Both the position numbers and the translations under genes were made by a program. From Rhizobium sp. BK316 (GTDB lineage: Bacteria > Pseudomonadota > Alphaproteobacteria > Rhizobiales > Rhizobiaceae), in contig NZ_JACHZR010000001.1 of assembly GCF_014193695.1 (NCBI RefSeq), forward strand, positions 781,309-845,308: DNA of 64,000 nt, read 5' to 3'. The notes beneath the pieces were generated by a model. That model was not told where the DNA came from. It made no database searches and worked only from the letters and a program-made list of their open reading frames with translations. This document shows, piece by piece, positions 42,906-52,264 of this stretch; position 1 is the first letter of the stretch, and each line of letters starts with the position of its first letter.

Positions 42906-43750
42906 TGAAGGCCGGCGCGATGATCGACGAATGGTATCCGGTCGGCCTTTTCAGCCGGCTCACCGAGACGGGAAACAAGACCGCGCTGATGGGCGAGCCC
43001 ATCGTGGTGGCATGCACGCAGGACGGATCAGCGCGGGTAACATCCGGCAATGGGCACGCGCTCCCTGTCCGTGTTCGCTACGGCCATGTCTGGTCTTCCC
43101 TCGGCAATCCCGTCAAGGAGCTTTTTGCCATTCCCGAAGCGGATCAGCCCGGCCGCCGTTTCGTCGATGTCGGCGTGGTGCGGGTGCGCTGCTCGCCGCT
43201 ACGGGCGGTGGAGAACTTCCTCGACATTGCCCATTTCCCCTTCGTCCATACCGACATCCTCGGCGCCGAGCCCCATACGGAAGTCGAAAACTACAAGGTA
43301 GAAATCCGCGAAGATGAGGATGAGGTCTGGGCGACGCAGGTGAAATTCTACCAGCCACAGGCAGCCAAGTCGGCAACCGGCGGCATTACCACCGAATATA
43401 TGTACCGCGTCCCGGCACCGACCTGCTCGGTGCTCTACAAGACCTGCCCTCCCCGCCCAAGCGAATGGGATGTCATTACCCTCTTCGTCCAGCCGCTTGC
43501 GGAAGACCTCTGCGACGTATGGCCATGGATGGCCCTTTTCGACGACGAAACGCCCATGACAGACCTCATCCATTTTCAACAGATGATTTTCCTGCAGGAT
43601 CGCTCGATCCTTGAAAACCAGATCCCAGCCCTGCTGCCGCTCGATCCCGGCATGGAAATCCCGACCCGGGCCGATCTCACATCGGTTGCTTACCGGCGCT
43701 GGCTGAAGCGTCACAACTATACTTACGGGGCACAGTTGGTCGCGCAATGA
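42902..43750 (+). CDS. Rieske-less oxygenase catalytic subunit, NdmC-like
   Basis: A 282-residue protein with the mononuclear-iron catalytic domain of Rieske oxygenases. AVENFLDIAHFPFVHTDILG carries Asp108, His111 and His116; a third ligand is likely Asp233 in FLQDRSILENQ. No Rieske CxH/CxxH pair is present. This matches the architecture of NdmC, the caffeine N7-demethylase subunit, which has lost its Rieske domain and relies on a partner. Coupled by ATGA to the Rieske protein before it and to the GST after it. Substrate is not shown; context suggests an N-methylated or oxidised purine. Confidence 0.8.
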   Translation: MMKAGAMIDEWYPVGLFSRLTETGNKTALMGEPIVVACTQDGSARVTSGNGHALPVRVRYGHVWSSLGNPVKELFAIPEADQPGRRFVDVGVVRVRCSPLRAVENFLDIAHFPFVHTDILGAEPHTEVENYKVEIREDEDEVWATQVKFYQPQAAKSATGGITTEYMYRVPAPTCSVLYKTCPPRPSEWDVITLFVQPLAEDLCDVWPWMALFDDETPMTDLIHFQQMIFLQDRSILENQIPALLPLDPGMEIPTRADLTSVAYRRWLKRHNYTYGAQLVAQ

Positions 43751-44406
43751 AGCTCTACGACTACATTCTCTCGCCGAGCTGCTACAAGATCCGCCTCATG
43801 GCGGCGATCCTCGGCATCAAGCTCGATATCCGACCGGTCGATTTTCATCCCGGCGCGGAACATCGCGGACCAGAACTCCTGGCGCTCAACCCGGCAGGTT
43901 CGATTCCGATCCTTGAGGACGGCGATCTTGTCCTGACGGAATCCTCCGCCATTCTCGCCTATCTCGCCGCCGGAAACGCCCCGGAATGGCTGGGCACCGG
44001 CACGCCTGAAGAGACGGCGCGGGTGCAGCAGTGGCTCTCCTTCTCGCATCGGCTGACGGCTAATCTCGGCGGTGCGCGACTGCATGAAATGCTTCTGCGC
44101 CCCGGCAATATCGAGATCCTGCAGGCGCAGGGCATCACCGCGCTGCGCGAGCTGGAGGCCAGTCTCTTCGAACAGCAGCTTCGCGGCATGCGCTTCCTGG
44201 CGTCGAACCGCGCCACGATCGCCGATATCGCCTGCTTCCCCTATGTGGCGCTCGCGCCCGATGGCGGCATCTCGCTCGATCCATACCCAACGATCCGGCT
44301 CTGGCTGCGTGCCATCCGCAGCATCGACGGTTTCATCGAAATGCCCGGCATTCACAGGTTGCACGAGCTGAAACCCGATCCCCATCCCGCAAAGGAGGAG
44401 AGGTGA
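43747..44406 (+). CDS. Glutathione S-transferase-like protein of the oxygenase cluster
   Basis: A 219-residue GST-fold protein. The N-terminal thioredoxin domain (MKLYDYILSPSCYKIRLMAAIL) includes SCYK in the active-site region; NPAGSIPILEDGDLVLTESSAILAYL is the glutathione-binding motif. A helical C-terminal domain follows. In the caffeine degrader Pseudomonas putida CBB5 a GST-like protein, NdmE, is needed as a structural part of the NdmC/D complex; this protein sits right after the NdmC-like gene with four-base overlap, so a similar role is likely. Confidence 0.8.
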   Translation: MKLYDYILSPSCYKIRLMAAILGIKLDIRPVDFHPGAEHRGPELLALNPAGSIPILEDGDLVLTESSAILAYLAAGNAPEWLGTGTPEETARVQQWLSFSHRLTANLGGARLHEMLLRPGNIEILQAQGITALRELEASLFEQQLRGMRFLASNRATIADIACFPYVALAPDGGISLDPYPTIRLWLRAIRSIDGFIEMPGIHRLHELKPDPHPAKEER

Positions 44407-44407
44407 G

Positions 44408-45787
44408 ATGGCCGGCTACCTCCTGAAAAACTGTGCAGCCGTCATTGTCGACGAGGGCAATGGACCAAGCGTACGCCGGAATGTGGATCTGCTGACCAAT
44501 GGTCCGGCAATCCAGGCGATCGGCGCCAACCTGCCGCAGGAGACACTGGCCGCCGGCACGATCGTCCAGGACGCGACCGGCTGGTTCGTCTATCCGGGAC
44601 TCGTCAACACGCACCATCACTTCTTCCAGTGCTTCGTGCGCAACCGGGCCGATCTCGACTGGACGAAGCTGTCGGTCATCGAATGGCTTGATCGGATCTA
44701 CCCGATCTTCTCGCGGCTGACTGAGGATTGCTTCTACCATTCGTCAGTCACGGCCATGGCCGAGATGATCAAGCATGGCTGCACGACGGCCTTCGATCAT
44801 CAATATTGCTTTCCTCGGCACGCCGGAAAGCGCCTGATCGATCGCCAGTTCGAGGCGGCCGAGCTTCTTGGCATGCGTTTCCACGCAGGCCGTGGCGGCA
44901 ATACGCTGCCGAAGTCCGAGGGCTCGACGATCCCGGATGCCATGCTGGAAACGACCGATGAGTTCATCGCCGATTGCGCCCGGCTGATCGACAGCTACCA
45001 CGATGCCGGCCCCTTCAGCATGCGGCAGGTGGTCGTCGCTCCTTGCCAGCCAGTCAATTGCTATCGCGAGACCTTCGTTGAATCGGTCGCATTGGCCCGC
45101 GATCGCGGCGTGCTGATGCACACGCATGTCGGCGAGGGTGAAAGCCCGGTGATCGAGGCACGGCACGGCATGCGCACGGTCGACTATTGCACCGAACTCG
45201 GTTTTGCCGGCCCCGACGCCTTCTATGCCCATTGCTGGGAGCTGACACACGACGAATTGCGAAAGATGGCGGCAAGCGGCACAGGTGTCTCTCATTGCCC
45301 CGAGCCGGTCTATCTTGTCGGCGCAGAGGTGACCGATATTCCGGCAATGTCCGCCTTTGGCCTGCGCATCGGGCTCGGCTGCGATGGCGCTGCCTCGAAC
45401 GACAATTCAAACCTCATGCACTGCATCCATTCCGCCTACATGCTGCAATGCCTGACAGCATCGACGCGCACCCATCCGGTCCCGGCACCCGTCGACTTCC
45501 TGAACTATGCGACGGCGGGCGGCGCAAGCCTGCTGGGCCGCAGCGATATCGGGCGCCTTGCCCCCGGCATGGCCGCCGACCTCTTTGCAATCGATACGCG
45601 GCGGATGGACTATGTCGGCACGCGGCATGACCCGCTGAGCCTGATCGCCAAGGTCGGGATCGGCATGCCGACCGATCTCACCATGATCAATGGACGGATC
45701 GTCTGGCAGGCCGGTGAATTCGCCGGCCTCGACGAATTCAAGCTTTTCGCGGACGCCGAAGCCGCGCTCGCGACTGTGGAATTCTGA
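44408..45787 (+). CDS. 8-oxoguanine deaminase-like amidohydrolase (TrzA/AtzA family)
   Basis: A 459-residue metal-dependent deaminase. The metal site shows NTHHHFFQ (His69 and His71), a His in MHTHVGEGE, a His in AHCWEL and Asp in GLGCDGAASND. The VNTHHHFFQCFVRNRADLDW and GMRFHAGRGGNTLPKSEG segments are characteristic of the 8-oxoguanine deaminase clade, which releases ammonia to give urate. Related clade members act on guanine-type or s-triazine substrates. ATG at 44408 has AGGAGAGG upstream. The oxygenase set before and a nucleobase-type importer after point to modified purine catabolism. Confidence 0.78.
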   Translation: MAGYLLKNCAAVIVDEGNGPSVRRNVDLLTNGPAIQAIGANLPQETLAAGTIVQDATGWFVYPGLVNTHHHFFQCFVRNRADLDWTKLSVIEWLDRIYPIFSRLTEDCFYHSSVTAMAEMIKHGCTTAFDHQYCFPRHAGKRLIDRQFEAAELLGMRFHAGRGGNTLPKSEGSTIPDAMLETTDEFIADCARLIDSYHDAGPFSMRQVVVAPCQPVNCYRETFVESVALARDRGVLMHTHVGEGESPVIEARHGMRTVDYCTELGFAGPDAFYAHCWELTHDELRKMAASGTGVSHCPEPVYLVGAEVTDIPAMSAFGLRIGLGCDGAASNDNSNLMHCIHSAYMLQCLTASTRTHPVPAPVDFLNYATAGGASLLGRSDIGRLAPGMAADLFAIDTRRMDYVGTRHDPLSLIAKVGIGMPTDLTMINGRIVWQAGEFAGLDEFKLFADAEAALATVEF

Positions 45788-45810
45788 ACAACCAAAAGAG
45801 GGGAACTGAC

Positions 45811-46911
45811 ATGTCCAACAATCTGACCCGCAGAACACTGATGAAGAATGCGGCTGCCGCCGGCCTTGCCACGGCCTTTGCCGGCCGCTCCGCATTTGCG
45901 GCCGACGAACCGCTCGGCATCGCCCTCGTCGTTCCCTCGCCGATCGGCGATGTCGGCTGGGGCCATGCCCTTGCCGCCGGCCTCGATCCGATCAAGGCCG
46001 CCTATGGCGACAAGGTGAAGGTCACCATCCTCGAGAACATCGCCGAAGGACCGGATGCGGATCGCATCATGAACAAGACGGTCGCCGATGGAAACCATTT
46101 CCTGATCGCCGGCTCCTTCGGCTATCAGAACGGTGCGCTGCAGATCGCCCGCCGCAATCCGAAGGTAACGGTCCTGCATGCCTCTGGCTTCCAGGTCGCG
46201 CCGAACTTCTCGCCCTTCGCTGCCAAATATTTCCAGGGAACCTACCTGCTCGGCATGGCGGCAGCAGCCTTGTCCAAGACCGGCAAGCTCGGCTCGGTTT
46301 CGGCCTTCGCCATTCCCGAACTGATCACCTCCATCAACGCCTTCACGCTCGGCGCACAGTCCGTCAAGCCCGACATCGAAGTGTCCGTCGTCTGGGTCAA
46401 TTCCTGGTTCGATCCGGCAAAGGAGCAGGAAGCCGCCAAAGCGCTGATTGCGCAGGGCTGCGACGTGATCTTCTCGAACGCGCAGGATACGCCTTCGGTG
46501 ATTTCCGCCTGCGAGGAGGCCGGTGTCTATGCCTTCAACCTCAATTCCTCGATGAAGAAATATGCCGAGAAGACCTATCTCGGCTGCGTTGCCACCGACT
46601 GGTCGCCCTTCTTCAAGGCTTCGGTCGATGCCCATCTCGCCGGCACCTTCAAGGGCGCCAACACCTTCCTCGGCGTTGCCGACAAGGTCGTCGAAGTCGT
46701 CGATTGGAACCCGGCGATCCCGGCCGATACGATGACGAAGATCAAGGACGTCGAAGCCAAGATTGCCGATGGCAGCTTCTCGCCCTTCACCGGCCCAATC
46801 ACCAAGGCCGACGGCAGCGAAGGCGCTGCTTCGGGCGCGACGCTGACGGACGCCCAGATCGTCGCGATGGATTGGCACGTCAAGGGTGTCACGACGCCGC
46901 TGCCGAAGTAA
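45811..46911 (+). CDS. BMP-family ABC substrate-binding protein (Tat-exported)
   Basis: A 366-residue periplasmic protein of the BMP/PnrA family that binds nucleosides or purines. MSNNLTRRTLMKNAAAAGLATAFAGRSAFAA is a twin-arginine signal (RRTLMK). The mature start ADEPLGIALVVPSPIGDVGWGHAL, NHFLIAGSFGYQ and the Asp in YLGCVATDWSPFF are conserved. A strong RBS (GAGGGGAA) precedes the ATG. It starts the transporter part of the operon. In related organisms such proteins take up adenosine, guanosine, xanthine or allantoin; the substrate here is likely a purine derivative. Confidence 0.85.
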   Translation: MSNNLTRRTLMKNAAAAGLATAFAGRSAFAADEPLGIALVVPSPIGDVGWGHALAAGLDPIKAAYGDKVKVTILENIAEGPDADRIMNKTVADGNHFLIAGSFGYQNGALQIARRNPKVTVLHASGFQVAPNFSPFAAKYFQGTYLLGMAAAALSKTGKLGSVSAFAIPELITSINAFTLGAQSVKPDIEVSVVWVNSWFDPAKEQEAAKALIAQGCDVIFSNAQDTPSVISACEEAGVYAFNLNSSMKKYAEKTYLGCVATDWSPFFKASVDAHLAGTFKGANTFLGVADKVVEVVDWNPAIPADTMTKIKDVEAKIADGSFSPFTGPITKADGSEGAASGATLTDAQIVAMDWHVKGVTTPLPK

Positions 46912-46914
46912 ACC

Positions 46915-48438
46915 ATGGTGAGCCCGCTCCTGTCGCTGCGCGGCATTTCCAAGAGTTACGGCCAGGTCCATGCCAACCAGCAGATCGACCTCGACGTTGC
47001 TCCCCGCTCGATCCATGCCATTCTCGGAGAAAACGGGGCTGGCAAATCGACCCTGATGAAGCTGATTTACGGCGTAGAACAGCCGGACAGCGGAATCGTC
47101 GCCTGGAACGGGCACCCCCTCAGCCTTGCCTCTCCCGCAGAGGCAAGGCGCGCCGGCATCGGCATGGTCTTTCAGCATTTCTCGCTGTTCGAAAGCCTGA
47201 CGGTCGTCGAGAACATCCGGCTCATCGTGTCCGGCAACAAGCGCGAGCTTGCGGAGCGCATTCGCAAGCTCGGGAATGAATTCGGCCTCGAAGTTGATCC
47301 GCTCGCAGATGTGCATTCGCTTTCGGTCGGCGAACGACAACGGGTGGAGATCATCCGATGCCTGATGACCGACCCAAAACTGCTGATCCTCGACGAGCCG
47401 ACATCGGTGCTGCCGCCGCAGGCCGTGGAGAAGCTTTTCGAGACATTGCGTCGGCTGCGTGACGGCGGCGTCTCCATCCTCTTCATCTCGCACAAGCTGG
47501 AGGAAATCCAGTCGCTCTGCGACCGTGCCACGATCCTGCGCGGCGGGCGCGTGACCGGCCACGTCGATCCGCGCGAACATGACGCTCACGAGCTTGCACG
47601 CATGATGATCGGCCGTGACATGCCGGAGCCCATGCCGGCGCTGCCTTTGGCTGAAGGAGAGAAGCGTCTGGAGCTTATCGGCCTTGATTATAGGCCGGAC
47701 GATCCTTTCGCCGTGCCGCTCGCCAATGTCAGCTTGACCCTGCGCGCCGGCGAGATCCTCGGCATTGCCGGGATTTCGGGAAATGGTCAAAGCGAACTCG
47801 CCGGGCTGATTTCGGGCGAAACCACCCTGCCGCGAGTTCAACGCGACCAGATTTTCATGATGGGCAAGGATGTCGGCACGCTCGATTCTGCCGCGCGTCG
47901 TCAGCTGGGCTTCGCCTTCGTCCCGGAGGATCGTCTCGGCCGGGGTGCGGTTCCCGAAATGTCGCTCACCCTCAACAGCCTGCTGACGGCCCACCCCCTG
48001 AACCTCGTCAAGCGCGGCCTTCTCGACAAGGCGCAGGCAACCGACTTCACCAATAACTGTATCCGGGATTATGACGTGCGCACGCGCGGTCCCGAAGCGG
48101 AAGCCGGTTCGCTTTCCGGCGGCAACCTGCAGAAATTCATCGTCGGGCGCGAAATCATGCTGGCGCCAAAGCTTCTTTTCCTCGCCCAACCCACATGGGG
48201 CGTCGATATTGGTGCGGCCTCGGCGATCCGCAAGCGGCTCGTCACCCTTCGCAATGAAGGCATGGCGATCCTCGTCATTTCCGAGGAGCTCGAGGAACTG
48301 TTCGAGCTCAGCGATTTCATACAGGTCCTGCATCACGGCACGCTGAGCCCGCCGCTCGTCACGCGCGACACCAAACCCGAGGAGATCGGCCGATACATGA
48401 TCGGAGCACAGTTACAGCGCGAGAAGGCCACCGCATGA
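46915..48438 (+). CDS. ABC ATPase with two nucleotide-binding domains (nucleoside importer)
   Basis: A 507-residue ATPase of the YufO/NupO type with tandem NBDs. The first has GENGAGKST, LSVGERQRVEI, LLILDEPTSVL. The second has a degenerate Walker A (GISGNGQSE), LSGGNLQKFIVGRE and LLFLAQPTWGVD with a missing acidic Walker B residue. This asymmetry is usual in the family. It overlaps the first permease gene by ATGA and completes the BMP importer. Confidence 0.88.
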   Translation: MVSPLLSLRGISKSYGQVHANQQIDLDVAPRSIHAILGENGAGKSTLMKLIYGVEQPDSGIVAWNGHPLSLASPAEARRAGIGMVFQHFSLFESLTVVENIRLIVSGNKRELAERIRKLGNEFGLEVDPLADVHSLSVGERQRVEIIRCLMTDPKLLILDEPTSVLPPQAVEKLFETLRRLRDGGVSILFISHKLEEIQSLCDRATILRGGRVTGHVDPREHDAHELARMMIGRDMPEPMPALPLAEGEKRLELIGLDYRPDDPFAVPLANVSLTLRAGEILGIAGISGNGQSELAGLISGETTLPRVQRDQIFMMGKDVGTLDSAARRQLGFAFVPEDRLGRGAVPEMSLTLNSLLTAHPLNLVKRGLLDKAQATDFTNNCIRDYDVRTRGPEAEAGSLSGGNLQKFIVGREIMLAPKLLFLAQPTWGVDIGAASAIRKRLVTLRNEGMAILVISEELEELFELSDFIQVLHHGTLSPPLVTRDTKPEEIGRYMIGAQLQREKATA

Positions 48439-49535
48439 GCAGACCCTTTTTCGCTGCCCTGCCCATACTGGTGCGCCGCGAGCGCGCTTCGCTTGCCGCT
48501 ACCCTGCTCGCCCCGCCGATCGCGCTGATCATTACCATCACTCTCAATCTCGGCCTCTATATCGCCATGGGTCGCGATCCAGCCGCGGTCATCTATGCGA
48601 TGCTGATCGAGCCCTTCTTTTCCTGGGCGTCATTCTCCGAGGTGCTCCTGAAGACCGGACCGTTATTGCTTATCGCACAGGGACTTGCGATCGGCTTCCG
48701 CGCCAAGGTCTTCAATATCGGCGCCGAAGGGCAATTCGTGCTCGGGGCAATCTTTGCCTCCGCCATTCCGATCTGGTGGCCTGACGCCACCGGTCAATGG
48801 ATTTGGCCGGCGATGCTGCTGCTCGGCACCATCGGCGGCGCGCTCTGGGCATCCCTCACCGCCTTCTGGCGCGTCCGGCTCAATGCCAACGAAATCCTCG
48901 TCTCGCTGATGCTGAGCTTCGTTGCCGCGCAGCTTCTCAACTATCTGTTGCTCGGCCCCTGGAAGGATCCGAACGGATTCAATTTCCCGCAGTCGGTCAT
49001 GTTTCAGTATGACGCGATGGTGCCGATCCTGATCGAGGGCACGCGCGTCAATGTCTCGCTGATCCTTGCCGTTCTGCTGTCGATTGGCGCGTGGATCTTC
49101 ATGCAGAAGAGCTTCATCGGCTATAAATTGCAGGTCGGTGGGCTGGCGCCACGTGCGGCAAGCTATGCCGGCTTCAAAGAGGGCTGGGCGATCTGGCTTT
49201 CGCTGCTGATCGGTGGCGCGGCCGCCGGTCTTGCGGGTGCAGCCGAAGTCGCTGGCCCGCTCGGCCAGCTGCAGCGCTCGATCTCGACCGGTTACGGCTA
49301 TGCGGCGATCATCGTCGCCTATCTCGGCGGATTGCATCCGATCGGCATCGTCATATCCTCGGTCGTCATGGCCGCACTTTATATCGGCGGCGACAATGCC
49401 ATGGTGTCCGCCAATCTGCCGATCGCCGCCGTGCGCGTTTTCCAGGGCAGCCTGCTTCTCATTTACCTCATCGCCATCGCCTTTGTGCGCTACCGCCTTG
49501 CGTGGCGACCGACCGCCATCAGGAGCCCGACATGA
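48435..49535 (+). CDS. ABC permease 1 of the BMP importer
   Basis: A 366-residue membrane permease of the branched-chain/nucleoside type (YufP-like) with about ten helices. GFRAKVFNIGAEGQFVLGAIFA and RLNANEILVSLMLSFVA are conserved. It overlaps both neighbours by four bases (ATGA). With the next permease it forms the channel of the purine-type transporter. Confidence 0.87.
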   Translation: MSRPFFAALPILVRRERASLAATLLAPPIALIITITLNLGLYIAMGRDPAAVIYAMLIEPFFSWASFSEVLLKTGPLLLIAQGLAIGFRAKVFNIGAEGQFVLGAIFASAIPIWWPDATGQWIWPAMLLLGTIGGALWASLTAFWRVRLNANEILVSLMLSFVAAQLLNYLLLGPWKDPNGFNFPQSVMFQYDAMVPILIEGTRVNVSLILAVLLSIGAWIFMQKSFIGYKLQVGGLAPRAASYAGFKEGWAIWLSLLIGGAAAGLAGAAEVAGPLGQLQRSISTGYGYAAIIVAYLGGLHPIGIVISSVVMAALYIGGDNAMVSANLPIAAVRVFQGSLLLIYLIAIAFVRYRLAWRPTAIRSPT

Positions 49536-50443
49536 ACGCCATCGAGTTCATCCTGGCCGGAATGCTGGCGGCCGCGACACCCTTTCTACTGGCGGCGCTC
49601 GGCGAACTGGTGGTCGAACGCGCCGGAGTGCTTAATCTCGGTGTCGAAGGCTTGATGGCATTCGGCGCCGTCATCGCCTTCATCATCGTCTATCATGGCG
49701 GCGGCCACATTCTCGCGTTTCTCGCGGCCGGGCTCGGTGGCATCCTGCTATCGCTGATCTTTGCGGGGGTCATCCTTGGCTTCAACGCAAACCAGGTCGC
49801 GACGGGGCTTGCGATCGGCATTCTCGGCCAGGGCCTGTCGGCGCTGTTCGGCAAGAGCTATGAAAGCCTGACGGTCAAGGCATTGCCGAAGATAGCCATC
49901 CCCGGCCTTTCGGACATTCCCGTCATCGGCGGCCTCTTCACCCAGGATATCATCGTCTGGCTTTCGCTTCTGGTGACCGTCGCGATCTGGGCAAGTTTTG
50001 CCTATAGCAAGGTTGGGCTGGTCATTCGCGCCGTCGGCGAAAACCCGAAAGCCGCCCACGCCATCGGTTATCCTGTTATCGCCGTGCGTTTCGCCGCCGT
50101 GGCATTCGGCGGCATGATGGCGGGCTTTGCCGGCGCCTATGCATCGACGATCTATACGCCGCTCTGGGCGGACGGAATGATCGCCGGCCGCGGCTGGATC
50201 GCCATTGCGCTTGTCGTCTTCGGAACCTGGCTGACCGGCCGGATCTTTCTCGGAGCCTGCCTCTTCGGTGCCGTATCGCTGATGGGGCTTGCCGCGCAGG
50301 CAACCGGGCTCGACCTGCCCTCGCAACTGCTGGCCTGCCTGCCCTACCTGGTAACGATCATCGTGCTCGGCATCATCTCGGCAGACCGCCGACTGCTGAA
50401 GCTCAACGGCGTCGCCTCACTCGGCGAACCGTTCGAGCGGTAA
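49532..50443 (+). CDS. ABC permease 2 of the BMP importer
   Basis: A 303-residue permease (YufQ-like). LVVERAGVLNLGVEGLMAFGAV, ANQVATGLAIGILGQGLSALFG and AGRGWIAIALVVFGTW are typical. ATG at 49532 overlaps the previous stop by four bases. It is the last gene of the operon that begins at the Rieske gene; a convergent hydrolase gene follows after 41 bases. Confidence 0.87.
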   Translation: MNAIEFILAGMLAAATPFLLAALGELVVERAGVLNLGVEGLMAFGAVIAFIIVYHGGGHILAFLAAGLGGILLSLIFAGVILGFNANQVATGLAIGILGQGLSALFGKSYESLTVKALPKIAIPGLSDIPVIGGLFTQDIIVWLSLLVTVAIWASFAYSKVGLVIRAVGENPKAAHAIGYPVIAVRFAAVAFGGMMAGFAGAYASTIYTPLWADGMIAGRGWIAIALVVFGTWLTGRIFLGACLFGAVSLMGLAAQATGLDLPSQLLACLPYLVTIIVLGIISADRRLLKLNGVASLGEPFER

Positions 50444-50484
50444 AGAAGACGCGGGCAGCGCCAGCGGCGCAGGCCGCCGAGCGA

Positions 50485-51399
50485 TCAATCATGCCTGGTA
50501 AGGAAGGCCGAGACGACGTCGAGGCAAAGCTCCTTTTCCTCGACATGCGGCATGTGGCTGGAATTCTCGAAGAGCACCCATTCGCAACCTTTGACGCGAT
50601 CGACATAGGGTTTGACGACCAGCGGCGTCGCCTCATCATATTTGCCGGAGATCAAAAGCGTTGGCGCCGCGATGAGCGGCAGGCGATCCTCGATCGTCCA
50701 GTCCTTCATCGTGCCGATGACGTGGAATTCGGTCGGGCCGTTCATGTTGCGGTAGACGGTATTGTCTTCGTCCATGATCGCGAAGGTGCGCGCGACCTCC
50801 GGCGGCCAGGGCACGACGCGGCAGACATGCCGATCGTAGAAGACACGCGAGGCGGCGACATAGTCGGGGTCGGTGATGGTGCCGGCTTCCTCATGCTTCA
50901 GCAGCGCATCTTGCACTTCCTGCGGCAACTCCTCGCGCAGGCGGTTTGCCTCCGCTACCCAGGTGTGCATGTTGGCCGGCGAATTGGCGATGACGAGCGC
51001 CTTCAGGCCTTTCGGCTGGCGCACGGCATGTTCGGCACCGAGCATGCCGCCCCAGGACTGGCCGAGGAACGCGTACCGGTCCTGAATGCCGAGATGTTTC
51101 AGCAGCGCGTCGAGCTCTTCGAGAAAGAGCGCCGGCGTCCAGAAATCCGGTCCCTTTTCAGGCAGCCGCGTGGAGTTGCCGTTGCCGAGCTGATCGTAAT
51201 GAATGACCGCGCGGCCATCGAGCTCGGCGATACCCTTGAAGGAATCGACGTAGTCATGCGTGCAGCCGGGGCCGCCATGGGCGACGACGAGCGGCAGTTT
51301 TCCGGAATCAAGCGAACCGGTGATGCGATACCATGTCTGGTATTCGCGAAATGGCAGATAGGCTTCCTTCGTCGGAACTGCGGCCACAAGTCTCTCCAT
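50485..51399 (-). CDS. Proline iminopeptidase-like hydrolase 1 (S33 family)
   Basis: A 304-residue alpha/beta hydrolase. [10 protein letters not shown] at residue 41, the nucleophile Ser115 in GQSWGGMLG, an Asp in [10 protein letters not shown] and His in ENSSHMPH form the S33 triad and oxyanion site. Family members release N-terminal proline or amino acids from peptides and amides. The ATG at 51399 lacks a good ribosome site. It lies downstream of a LuxR solo gene on the same strand, with a lux-box-like dyad at 51450-51465, 51 bases upstream. Confidence 0.83.
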   Translation of the reverse strand: MERLVAAVPTKEAYLPFREYQTWYRITGSLDSGKLPLVVAHGGPGCTHDYVDSFKGIAELDGRAVIHYDQLGNGNSTRLPEKGPDFWTPALFLEELDALLKHLGIQDRYAFLGQSWGGMLGAEHAVRQPKGLKALVIANSPANMHTWVAEANRLREELPQEVQDALLKHEEAGTITDPDYVAASRVFYDRHVCRVVPWPPEVARTFAIMDEDNTVYRNMNGPTEFHVIGTMKDWTIEDRLPLIAAPTLLISGKYDEATPLVVKPYVDRVKGCEWVLFENSSHMPHVEEKELCLDVVSAFLTRHD

Positions 51400-51449
51400 C
51401 CTAGGTGCAACGATGAAAGACCATAGCGTCGCCAAAACGGTGAAGGCAG

Positions 51450-51465
51450 CTATCAGAAGTTATAG
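51450..51465. promoter_or_regulatory. Lux-box-like dyad CTATCA-GAAG-TTATAG upstream of hydrolase 1
   Basis: The same 16-base frame, CTATCA-N4-TTATAG, occurs here and at 52265-52280. Here it overlaps the stop codon of the luxR solo gene and sits 51 bases before the ATG of the iminopeptidase-like gene. Flanks also match the other copy on its opposite strand (GC[A/C]..GGATGG against GGGTGG). The repeat is best explained as a site for the adjacent LuxR solo. Confidence 0.65.
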
Positions 51466-52235
51466 GATGGTCGATCCTCCAGCAGGCGGTAGTGCGTGGC
51501 GCGCACCACTGCCTGTGTGCGGTTGCGGGCGCCGAGCTTCTTGGCCGCGGCATTGAGATGCATGACGACTGTCGGCACCGACCGGTCGATGATGCGGGAA
51601 ATCTCCTTGGCCGAAAGGCCATCGGCGGAATGGCGCAGACACTCGCGCTCCCGTTCCGTCAGGCGGATCTTCCCGACGCTCAGCGCCTTGGCGTCGAAAA
51701 GCGAATAGGCAGCCTCGTGAAAGACATGGGCCAGCAGGTTGAAATCGGCAAGGTAGCGCAGTGCATGACGCTCGAAATCGCTGTTGGCACCGAAGCGAAT
51801 ACCGGTCACGGTCGCATAGTCGCCGCGCGGCATATGGACGGGAACAGTCACACCCGTCGACATGTCGCGCTCGCTGAGATAGCGCGTCACCGGCGCCGTG
51901 TCGTCGCTCATGAAACGGTTGATGAGGGTGTCCGCATCCCTGTCGTAATTCCAAAAGAAGGGGGCTGAGGTACGCAACGCCACCTGCTGCACGGGATCAA
52001 TGCGGAAATAGCCGCGATCGAACCAGTATTCCCGCATGTCCTCGGAAATATTGCGCAACTTCAAGAGCGAAGGGACCATGATCCCGCCGTCGAGGTCGTA
52101 AGGCACCGGCGTGTAGTCGTAGATCAGGGCCTCGAAGCCGATCCCTTTCATCGCCTCGAAAACCTGATCGATACGACCATCAAGGGTCTGATGGATGGCG
52201 AATTGCCGTCTGATCGTTCCGATTTCGTCAAGCAT
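51453..52235 (-). CDS. LuxR solo of the plant-signal (OryR/NesR/PipR) type
   Basis: A 260-residue regulator with an N-terminal autoinducer-binding domain and a C-terminal LuxR-type HTH ([37 protein letters not shown]). Counting from the conserved Asp80-Pro81 pair (TraR 70-71), the two ligand-pocket residues TraR Trp57 and Tyr61 are Met67 and Trp71 here, while Trp85 (Trp95) is kept. This W57M/Y61W change marks the plant-associated LuxR solo subfamily that responds to plant-derived compounds, not acyl-homoserine lactones. No luxI is in the window. A proline-iminopeptidase gene next to it is the hallmark of the same subfamily. Confidence 0.85.
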   Translation of the reverse strand: MLDEIGTIRRQFAIHQTLDGRIDQVFEAMKGIGFEALIYDYTPVPYDLDGGIMVPSLLKLRNISEDMREYWFDRGYFRIDPVQQVALRTSAPFFWNYDRDADTLINRFMSDDTAPVTRYLSERDMSTGVTVPVHMPRGDYATVTGIRFGANSDFERHALRYLADFNLLAHVFHEAAYSLFDAKALSVGKIRLTERERECLRHSADGLSAKEISRIIDRSVPTVVMHLNAAAKKLGARNRTQAVVRATHYRLLEDRPSYNF

Positions 52236-52264
52236 GGCAGGCTCCCGGTCGGTGGTTTACCACC

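Noticed and set aside
45610..48336. A 908-codon open frame on the minus strand
   Set aside because: It runs antisense through the deaminase, the binding-protein and the ATPase genes, all with clear family motifs. Its composition (Asp/Arg/Gly/His-rich) is typical of the shadow frame in GC-rich DNA.
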